Of a stretch of 64,000 nucleotides of DNA, positions 7,821 to 15,851 are shown piece after piece; the stretch's first letter is position 1, and every line of letters begins with the position of its first letter. The position numbers and the translations under genes are program-made. This DNA is from Bog-532 sp963720945. GTDB taxonomy: Bacteria > Actinomycetota > Actinomycetes > Streptosporangiales > Streptosporangiaceae. The DNA lies in NCBI GenBank assembly GCA_963720945.1, contig CAVRHH010000031.1, positions 744,001-808,000 on the forward strand, given 5' to 3'. The notes under the pieces were generated by a model. That model had not been told where the DNA came from. It was given only the letters and a program-made list of their open reading frames with translations, and did no database searches.

Positions 7821-10124
7821 ATGCCGCGGGCGGCCGGTGCCATGACGACACCACCGGCCCCGGGGCCGGCCCCGGCGGGTCCGCAGCCCGCGGCGGGGCC
7901 CACGCCGGCCCCGCCGCCCGGCGACTCTCCCGGTGCGCCTCCGGCAGAGTCCCCTGCGGGCGCGGGAGAACAGGGCGGTGCTGGCGATGGCGCGCAGCCG
8001 CAGCCGCAGCCGGAAGACCACGGTGTCGGCTCCGGTGACGCCGCGGCGGAGGCGACCTCACGTCCCGGCCAGGGCTCGCTGCGCAATGAATACCTGCGGG
8101 AAGCTGAGCGCCTGACCGTAGAGGGTGACGCGGTCGGGCGCGATAAGAACGTTTTCCTGATCGGCGGGGCGCAACGAGTACGGCTTCGTCCCTTGTCCAG
8201 GCGCCAGATAGAGCCGGTGCGTGACGCGTTCATCCCCCCGGACGGGTTCGATGATATTCGCACCGCATTCGGGAAGAAGCGCACCGTTATCTTGCGCGGC
8301 CCCGCTGGCTATGGCAAGCAGGCAATCGCTATCCGCATGCTCATCGACCTCTGCCCCGGGAAGTTCTTTCAGCTGGACAGTGCGGTCGACCTCGCCCAGC
8401 TGGCCGAATTGATCGAGACGGATCTCAAGGGACGGGACCGTATCGAGCAAGGCGCCGGTTTCCTGCTCAATCAGCCGGGCAGGTTCGCCGGCCTCTATGG
8501 ATCTGTCCTGCAGAGCCTCGACGATGCGCTCGACCTGGCCGACGCGCGCCTGGTCCTGACGATCGGCTCGGATGCCCCCGTGCCCGATCACGATTTGTTT
8601 GACTACATCGTCGATGTCCGTTCGGTCCCCAAGTACCGGGAAATCGTCGAAAGTCATTGCGGGTTCCTGCTGTCCCCGGATCAGGCCGGGCTGTTGCTCG
8701 CCCGGGCCGACGTGCGGGAGTTCATCGACGCGCGGCTGGCTACCGATGCATCGTGCAAGCTGGCTGCCGAGCTGGCGGAGGCGATCACCGGCGCGGCCGA
8801 TGCGTCGGATGACGAGGACGGCTTCGATATCGAAAAGCTCAAGACCTGGAATGAATGGCGCGGTGCTGAGAGCTTCGACACCTGGTTCGCCGGCCTGGGC
8901 GACACCCGCACGCGCAGTTTTGCGGTCGCGCTGGCCGTGCTGAACGGCCTTCCGTACAACGCCGTCGCCGGGGCCGCCCGGGCCCTCTACCGGGCGTTCG
9001 AGCGGCCACCGTACATGGTGATGGCGTCCGCGGAAGACGTGCGGCCTGAGGGGCTGCGCCCGTTCCGGATGTCACGCCACGAGTGGCTGCAGAAACTGCA
9101 TGCCAAGATCAGAGAGGCTGAGATCCAGGGCGTGTACGGGCACAGTGTCGCCGAGACGGTGGAATACCGGGACGCCGATTACGCGCTCAAGGTCATCCGC
9201 CGTGCGTGGTCCGACTACGAGGTCCAGGACGACCTGATCGGCTGGCTCGGGCAACTGGCCAAAGATGCCACGGATCAGGTGAGAATCCGGGCCGGCATGG
9301 CGCTCGGGCGCCTGGCGCTCTCCTCGTTCGACTTCCTCAGCTGCAACGTGCTCGGACCATGGGCGAACGGCACGATCAAAGAGCAGCGCGAGGCGGTGGC
9401 CTACGCGCTGCGGGTGGTCGCCGCGAGTCCGCGGTTGCGCGGCAATGTGCGCCAGCTGATGTCGGCCTGGTACGGCAACTCCAGCCGTCCCCTCGCCCAG
9501 GCGACGGCCGCGCGAGCCTACGGTGTGGCCTACGGGCCGATCGACCCGGCCGAGGCGTTCAGGCAATTGGACCGCCTCGCTGAAGTCGATGACATCAGGG
9601 TCGCGACCGCTATCGGGGACAGCGTCGCTGACCTGCTCGAGGCGGGCAGCGACGAGTTCGCCGGCTCAGTGCTGTCCCGGCTCGCGGAATCCATCTACGA
9701 GCCAGCGCGCAGCGCCACGGTGCAGCTGGTTTTCCTGATCATTGCTGATGGCCTGGTCGACCTGGCAGAGGATGCTGAGGGCGCGAATCCGGCGTCCTGG
9801 CCTTCGTTGCTCCGCATGACGACACGGCTGGCCGGGATCCGGTCCGCGATCGTGAGCTTGTGGCGATACGTGCTCAATGAGGCGCTGTTCCACGAGGAGG
9901 CCGAGCAGGTCATGACTCGCTGGGCCAGAGCCGCCGAGGGTGACGCGGCCGTGCGGGAAGCATTTCTGCGCCTGGCCCGGGCGATCGCCCGCGGTGACCA
10001 GCGTTCCCTGCTGATCCTGGAGCGTTACTGCGCCACGTGGGCCAGTACCGGCAACCTCAGCCCGCTTCCTGTCGTCAGCGCCGCCCTGCAGACCGTCCTC
10101 AGTGCCGAGAAGGAGGCCAGATGA
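7821..10124 (+). CDS. P-loop NTPase (STAND/AAA-like) with Pro-rich N-terminus and helical-repeat C-terminus
   Basis: A 767-residue protein. Residues 9-65 are very Pro/Ala/Gly-rich, probably disordered. Around 98-116 is TVEGDAVGRDKNVFLIGG, recalling short glycine/valine adaptor motifs (GD-V-GxDK) found in actinobacterial conflict proteins. A Walker A motif GPAGYGKQA lies at 160-168, followed by a plausible Walker B strand (RLVLTIGSD). The C-terminal half (about 450-767) is all-helical with repeat-like units, possibly HEAT/TPR-like. The start may be ATG 7821 or ATG 7842 (MTTPPAP); neither has a strong ribosome-binding site. Its stop overlaps the next start (ATGA), so the two are translationally coupled. 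Role inferred as the nucleotide-driven switch of the module. Confidence 0.75.
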   Translation: MPRAAGAMTTPPAPGPAPAGPQPAAGPTPAPPPGDSPGAPPAESPAGAGEQGGAGDGAQPQPQPEDHGVGSGDAAAEATSRPGQGSLRNEYLREAERLTVEGDAVGRDKNVFLIGGAQRVRLRPLSRRQIEPVRDAFIPPDGFDDIRTAFGKKRTVILRGPAGYGKQAIAIRMLIDLCPGKFFQLDSAVDLAQLAELIETDLKGRDRIEQGAGFLLNQPGRFAGLYGSVLQSLDDALDLADARLVLTIGSDAPVPDHDLFDYIVDVRSVPKYREIVESHCGFLLSPDQAGLLLARADVREFIDARLATDASCKLAAELAEAITGAADASDDEDGFDIEKLKTWNEWRGAESFDTWFAGLGDTRTRSFAVALAVLNGLPYNAVAGAARALYRAFERPPYMVMASAEDVRPEGLRPFRMSRHEWLQKLHAKIREAEIQGVYGHSVAETVEYRDADYALKVIRRAWSDYEVQDDLIGWLGQLAKDATDQVRIRAGMALGRLALSSFDFLSCNVLGPWANGTIKEQREAVAYALRVVAASPRLRGNVRQLMSAWYGNSSRPLAQATAARAYGVAYGPIDPAEAFRQLDRLAEVDDIRVATAIGDSVADLLEAGSDEFAGSVLSRLAESIYEPARSATVQLVFLIIADGLVDLAEDAEGANPASWPSLLRMTTRLAGIRSAIVSLWRYVLNEALFHEEAEQVMTRWARAAEGDAAVREAFLRLARAIARGDQRSLLILERYCATWASTGNLSPLPVVSAALQTVLSAEKEAR

Positions 10125-11878
10125 CCGGTACCCTGCCGCTCATCCTCAGTGCGGAGCCGGTGGCGAAAGAGACCCGGTCCAAGGTGGCCAGGCCCTACGT
10201 CGCTGTTGTTTACGCCGATATCAACGGGAACGTTCAGTACTTCCGGGACCGGCTGCTGACCCGCAGGGAAGCGAAGCGGATATTCCGGACCAGGTACGAG
10301 GTCGATCTGAGCGATCACCGCCGGAAAGCACAGCTGGACAGCTCCCCGCTGCCCTCACGTGGTGACGCTTACTTCTTCCGCAGCGTGGTCGACGTCGGAT
10401 TCCGCGTCACCAACCCGGAGGCGATCGTCCGGCGCAATGTGTCGGACGCACTGGCGGTCGTCTACGGCTACCTGATCAGTGCCTTCTGGCCGGTCACCCG
10501 TACGTACGAGATTGACCAGGCGCCGCGGGCCGAAGCGGCCCTCAACGCCTTGTTCCTGCAGCCGGCCACGCTCGACGAAGGCATCACCATCTACCGCTGC
10601 AGCGTGCGGCTGCTGCCTGACCAGGCGGCTCAGGAGCACCTGCGCACGATCACCGCGGCAAATCGCTCCGTCACGGCCGGCGGCGCCCAGCACGCAGCGG
10701 ACGTGGCCGCTGCCTACCGTCAGCATGAACTCGCGGGCCTGGATCAGCAGGCCCGGCTGGAGGCGGAAAGCCGCGAGCATAAGGCGATGGCCGGCCGCCC
10801 GATCGACGTGGCCGGCCTGATCCAGGCTCATCTGGCCAAGCATCCTGATCAGACGGCCTACGCGCTGGAGATGCTGTCGCGTCATGAGCAGGCCCAGGCC
10901 GCCCAGCAGGACATCAACGACAAACGGTCGATGGATCTCGTCCGGTACATGATCGAGCAGGGCCTGATCCAGGCGGTCGACATCCAGTTCCTGCGCAACC
11001 AGGCCGTTGGCCGCGTCCAGGAGATCACGTCCCCTGCCCCCCAGCGGATCGCTCCGCCCGCTCGCCCGGCCGAGCTGCCCGCCGGGAGCGGATCCCCCGC
11101 CGGGAGCGGCTCCTGGGATGACCCGCTCCCGGGCAGCTCACCGCCGGCACTCAGCCTGGCGCCTGAGCCTTTCCTGGCCGGGGACGATCCCCCCGGGCCG
11201 GCGGCTGAGCCCACCAGAATGGTCCCGGTCTACCTCATCGTTGACGAGTCACCCGAGGATCCGGGCTACTTCGACGCCCTGAACCGCATCATCCGCACGC
11301 TGCCGGCGGACCTGGCGGCCCACACCGAGGTCCTCAGCGCCATGCGTCTCGCCGTCGTGGGCTACGCCAGCGACGTGGACGTCCGCATGCCGCTGAACGC
11401 CGTGGCCGCGGAGAGTTTCGTCCCGGAACTGGCGCCGCACCCTGGCAACCGTCTCGGGATCGTCTTCCAGTACCTGCAAGAGCGCATCGCCGAGGATGTC
11501 GCCAGGAGTAAAGCCCGCGGGCTGGCGGTGGGACGGCCCGTCATCTACCTGCTGTGCGCGTCGACCCCCGCTGACGGGCCCGGGTGGCAGACGCCCTACC
11601 AGAATCTGACCGACCGGACCGGCTTCCCGGCGGCCCCGAACATCGTGGCCTGCGGTATCGGGCGGACGGACCCGGGCGTCATCAAAGCCATCACCGGCCA
11701 GCCGCAATCCAGCGGGTGGGTGGCTGACCCGGATATGCCGATCAGTGAGGCGGCCGCCCGTTACGCGGCGTTCGTCCGGCGCAGCATAGCCGCGCTGGGA
11801 CGTGCGCACGTCACCGGCAGCCCGGATGCCATCTGGGAAGCGCCGGACGGCTTCCGGCCGGCCGACGGTCCCGTTTAA
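10121..11878 (+). CDS. SPFH-like/vWA fusion protein with degenerate MIDAS
   Basis: A 585-residue protein from ATG 10121, preceded by aaggagg and overlapping the NTPase stop (ATGA). Residues about 20-180 look like an SPFH/band-7-type beta-rich domain: DAYFFRSVVDVGFRVTNPE followed by a helical, Gln/Ala-rich segment up to about 300. A Pro/Ser/Gly linker (about 303-365) leads to a vWA domain (366-570) that resembles TerY. Its metal site is incomplete: DESPE replaces the DxSxS motif, and the usual SDG loop reads LLCASTPADGPG. Such a domain may act as a scaffold rather than a metal-dependent binder. The SPFH assignment is from pattern only. The product probably pairs with the TerY-like protein encoded next. 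Confidence 0.72.
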   Translation: MTGTLPLILSAEPVAKETRSKVARPYVAVVYADINGNVQYFRDRLLTRREAKRIFRTRYEVDLSDHRRKAQLDSSPLPSRGDAYFFRSVVDVGFRVTNPEAIVRRNVSDALAVVYGYLISAFWPVTRTYEIDQAPRAEAALNALFLQPATLDEGITIYRCSVRLLPDQAAQEHLRTITAANRSVTAGGAQHAADVAAAYRQHELAGLDQQARLEAESREHKAMAGRPIDVAGLIQAHLAKHPDQTAYALEMLSRHEQAQAAQQDINDKRSMDLVRYMIEQGLIQAVDIQFLRNQAVGRVQEITSPAPQRIAPPARPAELPAGSGSPAGSGSWDDPLPGSSPPALSLAPEPFLAGDDPPGPAAEPTRMVPVYLIVDESPEDPGYFDALNRIIRTLPADLAAHTEVLSAMRLAVVGYASDVDVRMPLNAVAAESFVPELAPHPGNRLGIVFQYLQERIAEDVARSKARGLAVGRPVIYLLCASTPADGPGWQTPYQNLTDRTGFPAAPNIVACGIGRTDPGVIKAITGQPQSSGWVADPDMPISEAAARYAAFVRRSIAALGRAHVTGSPDAIWEAPDGFRPADGPV

Positions 11879-11936
11879 CAGTTCCTATGACAACCTGCGG
11901 CGCAAGAGCCGCGGCGACGAGGGGGGAGAACAATCC

Positions 11937-12611
11937 GTGCCTGATACCAAGGGTCACCTGCTGCCGGTATATGTCCTGGCTGATGAGTCGGCGTCGATGA
12001 CCAGCTACGCCAGGGAGCTGAACGACGGCCTGATTTCGCTGTACGAGGCGCTCCGGGCTGAGCCGATGATCGCCTCCAAGGTGCGCCTGTCAGTGCTGGG
12101 ATTCTCCGATGATGTGGCCGTCAGGATGGCATTGGCGGACCTGCGCAGCCAGGAGGGCCTGCCGGAACTGAGAATGCGGAACATCACCAACTACCAGGCT
12201 GCCTTCCAGGACCTGCTCACGCGAATCCCGCAAGACATCGGCACCCTCAAGGGGGGCGGTTATCTGGTCCACCGGCCGGCCGTTTTCTTCCTCAGCGACG
12301 GCCAGCCGAGCGATGATAACTGGCATCAGCCGCATCAGCGCCTCACGGATAAGTCGGTTACCCCGGCGGCGCCCAATATCATCGCGTGCGGGGTGGGCTC
12401 GGTCCAGCCGGACACCATTCTGCAAGTCGCCACCAAGGAAGAGTTCGCCTTCGTGTCCGTGCCAGGCACGGATATCGGAAAAGCGATCGCTAAATTCTTC
12501 ATCGCGCTGACGGCGAGTGTTGTACAGTCCGGGCGCTCGCTGACCTCGGCCAATCCTGAGCTGGTGGTGGAAAAGCCCGAGGGCTTTCACATGGCGATCA
12601 ACGTCGTCTGA
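11937..12611 (+). CDS. terY-like: TerY-like vWA-domain protein
   Basis: A 224-residue single-domain vWA protein. GTG 11937 is chosen since ggggggagaa lies just upstream and translation from there starts at MPDTKGHLLPVYVLADES; the open frame further up overlaps the previous gene. The MIDAS motif is intact: DESAS (16-20), a Thr/Asn-bearing loop RNITNYQAAF and FLSDGQPSDD. TerY proteins are the vWA member of the TerY-P triad (vWA, kinase, PP2C), known from Ter-linked stress systems in bacteria. It is followed 2 bp later by the PP2C gene. A role as a metal-dependent adaptor that brings kinase and phosphatase to the NTPase or CHAT protein is inferred. Confidence 0.9.
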   Translation: MPDTKGHLLPVYVLADESASMTSYARELNDGLISLYEALRAEPMIASKVRLSVLGFSDDVAVRMALADLRSQEGLPELRMRNITNYQAAFQDLLTRIPQDIGTLKGGGYLVHRPAVFFLSDGQPSDDNWHQPHQRLTDKSVTPAAPNIIACGVGSVQPDTILQVATKEEFAFVSVPGTDIGKAIAKFFIALTASVVQSGRSLTSANPELVVEKPEGFHMAINVV

Positions 12612-12613
12612 TC

Positions 12614-13732
12614 ATGAGGAAAGTGAGAATATTGCCGCAGGGCAACGGCCGGCGGGCGCGGGATCAGCAGCAGCCGCCCGCACCGCCGGTGCTTTCCGGG
12701 GACCGCCCTGCCGATCCCGGATCCCGCCCTGCCACCGAGCCGCCTGGGGCGGCCGGCGGCCCGCCGGTGCATAACGGGCCGCCGGTACCCGTTGCGGCGA
12801 CGCGGGCCGGCGGGCCCAGTGAGCCGCATCGTCCCAGCGGGCCGGGCGAGGGAGAGATGTGGGCGCCGATCGTCGTCGACGAGCCAATCTTCGATTTTGA
12901 GCCCAAGCCGCCGTCAGCGGTGTCCGACTACCGGGCGGACACCGTCCACGACGGCTGGTCCACGCCCGACTTTACGATCCGCCTCGCGTCGGTCCGCGGC
13001 TATTCACACCGGTACAACGGGTTCCCCCGTCAGGACGACGTCGCGGTCGGGTTCGACCCCGAATCGGGTGTCGTGCTGTTCGCGGTCGCCGACGGAGTGT
13101 CCAGCGCCGGCCAATCGCACATCGGAGCGGCGATCGCGTGCAGCACCCTCGTTGAGCTCCAGCGGTGGATGCTGGATAAAGAACACGCCATCGACCTGCC
13201 CCGTGCCGTGCAGAAGGCTGCCTCGCGGATGACCGACCACGCCGCGTACCTGTTGAGACAGGAGCAGCCGGAACCGGAGGCCGTGGAAAGCCTTCTCGCG
13301 ACCACCTTGATCGCCGGGTATATCGCACCGGATCCGCAAGGCGCCGTCGCGGTTCTGGTGCAGATCGGCGACTCCGGTGCATGGGTCCTGAAGGACGGCC
13401 ACTATTACCCGCTGCTGGAACGCAAGAACGATCCGGACGCGCAGATCATCTCGTCCGCCGTATCCCCGCTGCCACGTCTGCCGGACCGGATCATCCCGGC
13501 CGAATACGGGTTGCCGCCCGATGCCGTGCTGCTCGTCGGTACCGACGGCTTCGGTGACCCCCTCGGGGACGGCGATGGCCAGGTGGGCCAGCTGTTCGCC
13601 GGCCACCTGAGCATGCCGCCGCCCGCCCGGGGACTTGCTCATCTGCTCGACTTTTCCCGCGACACTTTTGACGATGACCGGACCTTGCTCGCCATCTGGC
13701 AGCGACCGCGAAAGCCGGAAAATCCGCGGTGA
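12614..13732 (+). CDS. PP2C-family Ser/Thr protein phosphatase of the TerY-P triad
   Basis: A 372-residue protein from ATG 12614, two bases after the TerY-like stop. Residues 20-85 are Pro/Gly-rich, probably disordered. The PP2C core has its metal-binding aspartates: NGFPRQDDVAV, FAVADGVSSAG, QIGDSGAW, VLLVGTDGFGD and TFDDDRTLLAIW. There is no transmembrane segment, so it acts in the cytoplasm, presumably reversing phosphorylation by the kinase encoded at 3624. It is the last gene of the tightly packed 7821-13732 operon. The N-terminal segment before about residue 95 has no family match I can name. Confidence 0.9.
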   Translation: MRKVRILPQGNGRRARDQQQPPAPPVLSGDRPADPGSRPATEPPGAAGGPPVHNGPPVPVAATRAGGPSEPHRPSGPGEGEMWAPIVVDEPIFDFEPKPPSAVSDYRADTVHDGWSTPDFTIRLASVRGYSHRYNGFPRQDDVAVGFDPESGVVLFAVADGVSSAGQSHIGAAIACSTLVELQRWMLDKEHAIDLPRAVQKAASRMTDHAAYLLRQEQPEPEAVESLLATTLIAGYIAPDPQGAVAVLVQIGDSGAWVLKDGHYYPLLERKNDPDAQIISSAVSPLPRLPDRIIPAEYGLPPDAVLLVGTDGFGDPLGDGDGQVGQLFAGHLSMPPPARGLAHLLDFSRDTFDDDRTLLAIWQRPRKPENPR

Positions 13733-13906
13733 CGCGCCGCGAGCCGTCGGCCCGCGCCCTGAGCGAGTTCGCCGCGAGGCAGGAGTGACCCCCGTGCGTG
13801 CCACCGAGTGACGACCCGGGTCTGCCGTGGCGACGGCAACCGTGGTCGGATGGTGCTGACCCGGAAGCGCGGAGCACGCCCGGGCGCAGCGGAGGAGGAC
13901 TCAGGG

Positions 13907-14164
13907 ATGCATGGACGCAGAGCGCGCAGCCGGTCCTCCGGCCAGGTGATCGCGGTGGTCGTCCTGGTAATCATCGGCGTGCTGGCGATCATCGCCGGCA
14001 TCATCTACCTCACGGAGCCAGCGAAGTCGCTGCCCAGCATCCTCGGCACCATTACCGAGCCGGCGTCCCGGGCCAATGCGCACCGTAGCGCACGTGGCTG
14101 GGCCGCCCTCGCCGTGGGCGTGATCTGCCTCGTGGCGGCCTGGATTACCGGGCGGCGCCGCTAG
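13907..14164 (+). CDS. Small two-helix membrane protein
   Basis: An 85-residue protein. ATG 13907 is preceded by ggaggagg at a good distance. A basic N-terminus (HGRRARSRSS) is followed by a long hydrophobic helix (GQVIAVVVLVIIGVLAIIAGI), a short loop and a second hydrophobic helix (WAALAVGVICLVAAWITG) ending in GRRR. It is predicted to sit in the cytoplasmic membrane. I do not recognise a named function; similar short helical-hairpin proteins are common in actinomycetes. It lies about 170 bp after the PP2C gene on the same strand and could be part of that operon's tail. Confidence 0.7.
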   Translation: MHGRRARSRSSGQVIAVVVLVIIGVLAIIAGIIYLTEPAKSLPSILGTITEPASRANAHRSARGWAALAVGVICLVAAWITGRRR

Positions 14165-14174
14165 GCCCGGCTGA

Positions 14175-14312
14175 TCAGGCGGCTGGGCTGTCGAAGTAGT
14201 GGCCCTTGTCCAGATCCTCGATCAGCCCGGGATGCGTCGGCAGCCATCCCATCAGCTCGCGGGTCAGCTCGCTGGAGGCCGGGCTGTCGGCCCCTTCGCA
14301 GCTCATCCGGGA
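14175..14312 (-). pseudogene. C-terminal relic of an SDR/NAD-dependent epimerase-like gene
   Basis: The reverse strand reads PASSELTRELMGWLPT, HPGLIEDLDKGHYFD and then a stop. This is the usual last ~40 residues of actinobacterial atypical SDR (NAD(P)-dependent epimerase/reductase) proteins. Nothing upstream in the frame continues the Rossmann fold; the sequence beyond about 14312 shows no SDR features. I read it as the 3' stump of a deleted gene. Confidence 0.6.
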
Positions 14313-14445
14313 GTCGCTCGACGCGCTCAAGGCCGTGACCGCGGGCAGATGATCGCCGGTGACCGGCCATGAGCATGCACGAGGAGGGGCCAGCGTCACC
14401 CGCACTTGCGGCGACGCTGGCCCCCCGAATCGCGGGCTGCTGAGG

Positions 14446-15315
14446 TTACGGGCTGACCAGCGAGAAGCCTGCCACCCCATTCCCGTTGCCGGTCGCCGTG
14501 AGGGCCGTGGGGTTCAGTCCCTCATTGGAGAACAGGTACAGCGGATGCCCCTTGTACGTGACCTGCGTCCCGAGACCGGTCCAGCGGGTGCCCACGTCCC
14601 GTGCGTGCGCGCCACCTGAGGTCCCGGGGTGGCCCGCGGTGAGCACGTACGGCCACGCCCTGGCACATGATCCGGGCGGGCACGCGCTGGAGCGCTCGTA
14701 GACCGGGAAGTTGATCCAGCCGACCCCCGTCTGCATGGGAGTCGCCAGATAGCGGTGACCCTTGATGGTGACCGTGGTCAGGTTGCTCGTCCACGGGAGC
14801 TGGTTGCCGTTCGGCTTGACCAGGAACCACACTCCGTGCCACGGGGGCAGGCTGGGCTCGTCCCATCCCTCGCCGGTGACCGCGGCCGGCTGCTGGTCGA
14901 ACAGGTACAGCGGCATGCCGTTGTAGGTGATCTGGCGGCCGACGCCCTTCCGGACCACTGAGCCGAGGAGTGACGCCTTGACCCCCGGCCCGGCCACCGG
15001 CGCGCCGTTCGTGGTGATGGCCGGCCACTCTGCGTTCTTGTCGTTGCTCGGGCCCGTGCACTGGAACCCCGGCGGGAGACCGGGCAGCGTCACGGGCGTG
15101 GTGGTGCAGCCGTACGACGGCGGGTGGTCGGAGGTGATGTCGTACAGGGAGTAGCCCTTGTACGTCCCGCTGCCGACCACGAGCGCCTTGCCGAACGGGG
15201 TGTTCGCCACCGTGATGACGGTCCCGCCGCCCGCGGCCAGCGCGGTCCCGGCCCCTGCTACCAGGCCGATCGCGCCCATTGCCACAGATACGAGCGTAAT
15301 GATGACCTTGCGCAT
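14446..15315 (-). CDS. Secreted protein with Lipoprotein_15/COG4315-type repeats
   Basis: A 289-residue secreted protein. ATG 15315 is preceded by agggggaa. A Sec signal peptide is clear (MRKVIITLVSVAMGAIGLVAGAG..ALAAGG, cleavage about residue 27); there is no lipobox Cys. The mature part carries the short repeats typical of the predicted lipoprotein family with a conserved Y-x-(F/W/Y)-x-x-D motif: GYSLYDITSDH, MPLYLFDQQPA and HPLYLFSNEGLNP, each following a thr/val beta strand. The family's function is unknown; a cell-surface role is likely. Four Cys residues in pairs (GC..QC, AC..SC) may form disulphides outside the cell. Confidence 0.8.
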   Translation of the reverse strand: MRKVIITLVSVAMGAIGLVAGAGTALAAGGGTVITVANTPFGKALVVGSGTYKGYSLYDITSDHPPSYGCTTTPVTLPGLPPGFQCTGPSNDKNAEWPAITTNGAPVAGPGVKASLLGSVVRKGVGRQITYNGMPLYLFDQQPAAVTGEGWDEPSLPPWHGVWFLVKPNGNQLPWTSNLTTVTIKGHRYLATPMQTGVGWINFPVYERSSACPPGSCARAWPYVLTAGHPGTSGGAHARDVGTRWTGLGTQVTYKGHPLYLFSNEGLNPTALTATGNGNGVAGFSLVSP

Positions 15316-15851
15316 GCGATAATTCCCCCTCCCCTGGGGTCATTTAACCCTGGCCGCACCGTAACGGACATTTGTTGCCCAATCAAGGGGCGGCTGCACC
15401 CAAAGAGAAGGTATATGAGAATTCTGTTCGCGATCTATTGGTATCTAAGCAACAGTGGCCCCAATTATCATTTAGGCCTCATTGGTGTGGGTCCTCTTTT
15501 CCGGCCTTGTGGCATGCGGTGGAGAGTGCTGAAGCCAAGGGCAATCGTTGTCATCCTTGACCATGCATTGTGTCCATCGATGTCAGGTTGCCCGGTCGGG
15601 TCGAAGAAGTCGCCAGGCCACTCTAGCGAGCCTTTGATACTTCAAATGTTAACGGATTGTGTACGCGGGTATCCGTTTCCGGTCCGGGCGGCTGGCGGCC
15701 GTCCGAGCTGGCGTTTCGCGCACCAGCCGGGGTTGCCGGTCAACACCGTGGCGTGTCCCGGCTACCGAATGTGACCGCAATGATCTGTGGCTGATGGCTG
15801 ATCTTTACCAGGTGATGAAGGCGATCACCGGCCCGTGCTTAATTCGTGCGG
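15316..15851. other. AT-richer intergenic stretch, no gene recognised
   Basis: About 535 bases. The part from about 15400 to 15660 is clearly richer in A and T than its surroundings and no frame has a family match or a good start. It may be promoter DNA for the secreted-protein gene plus foreign DNA. I see no tRNA or repeat end in it. Confidence 0.4.

Noticed and set aside
15124..15774. Forward open frame spanning the secreted-protein start and the AT-rich gap
   Set aside because: Its first third is antisense to a real gene and the rest has no motif or ribosome-binding site.
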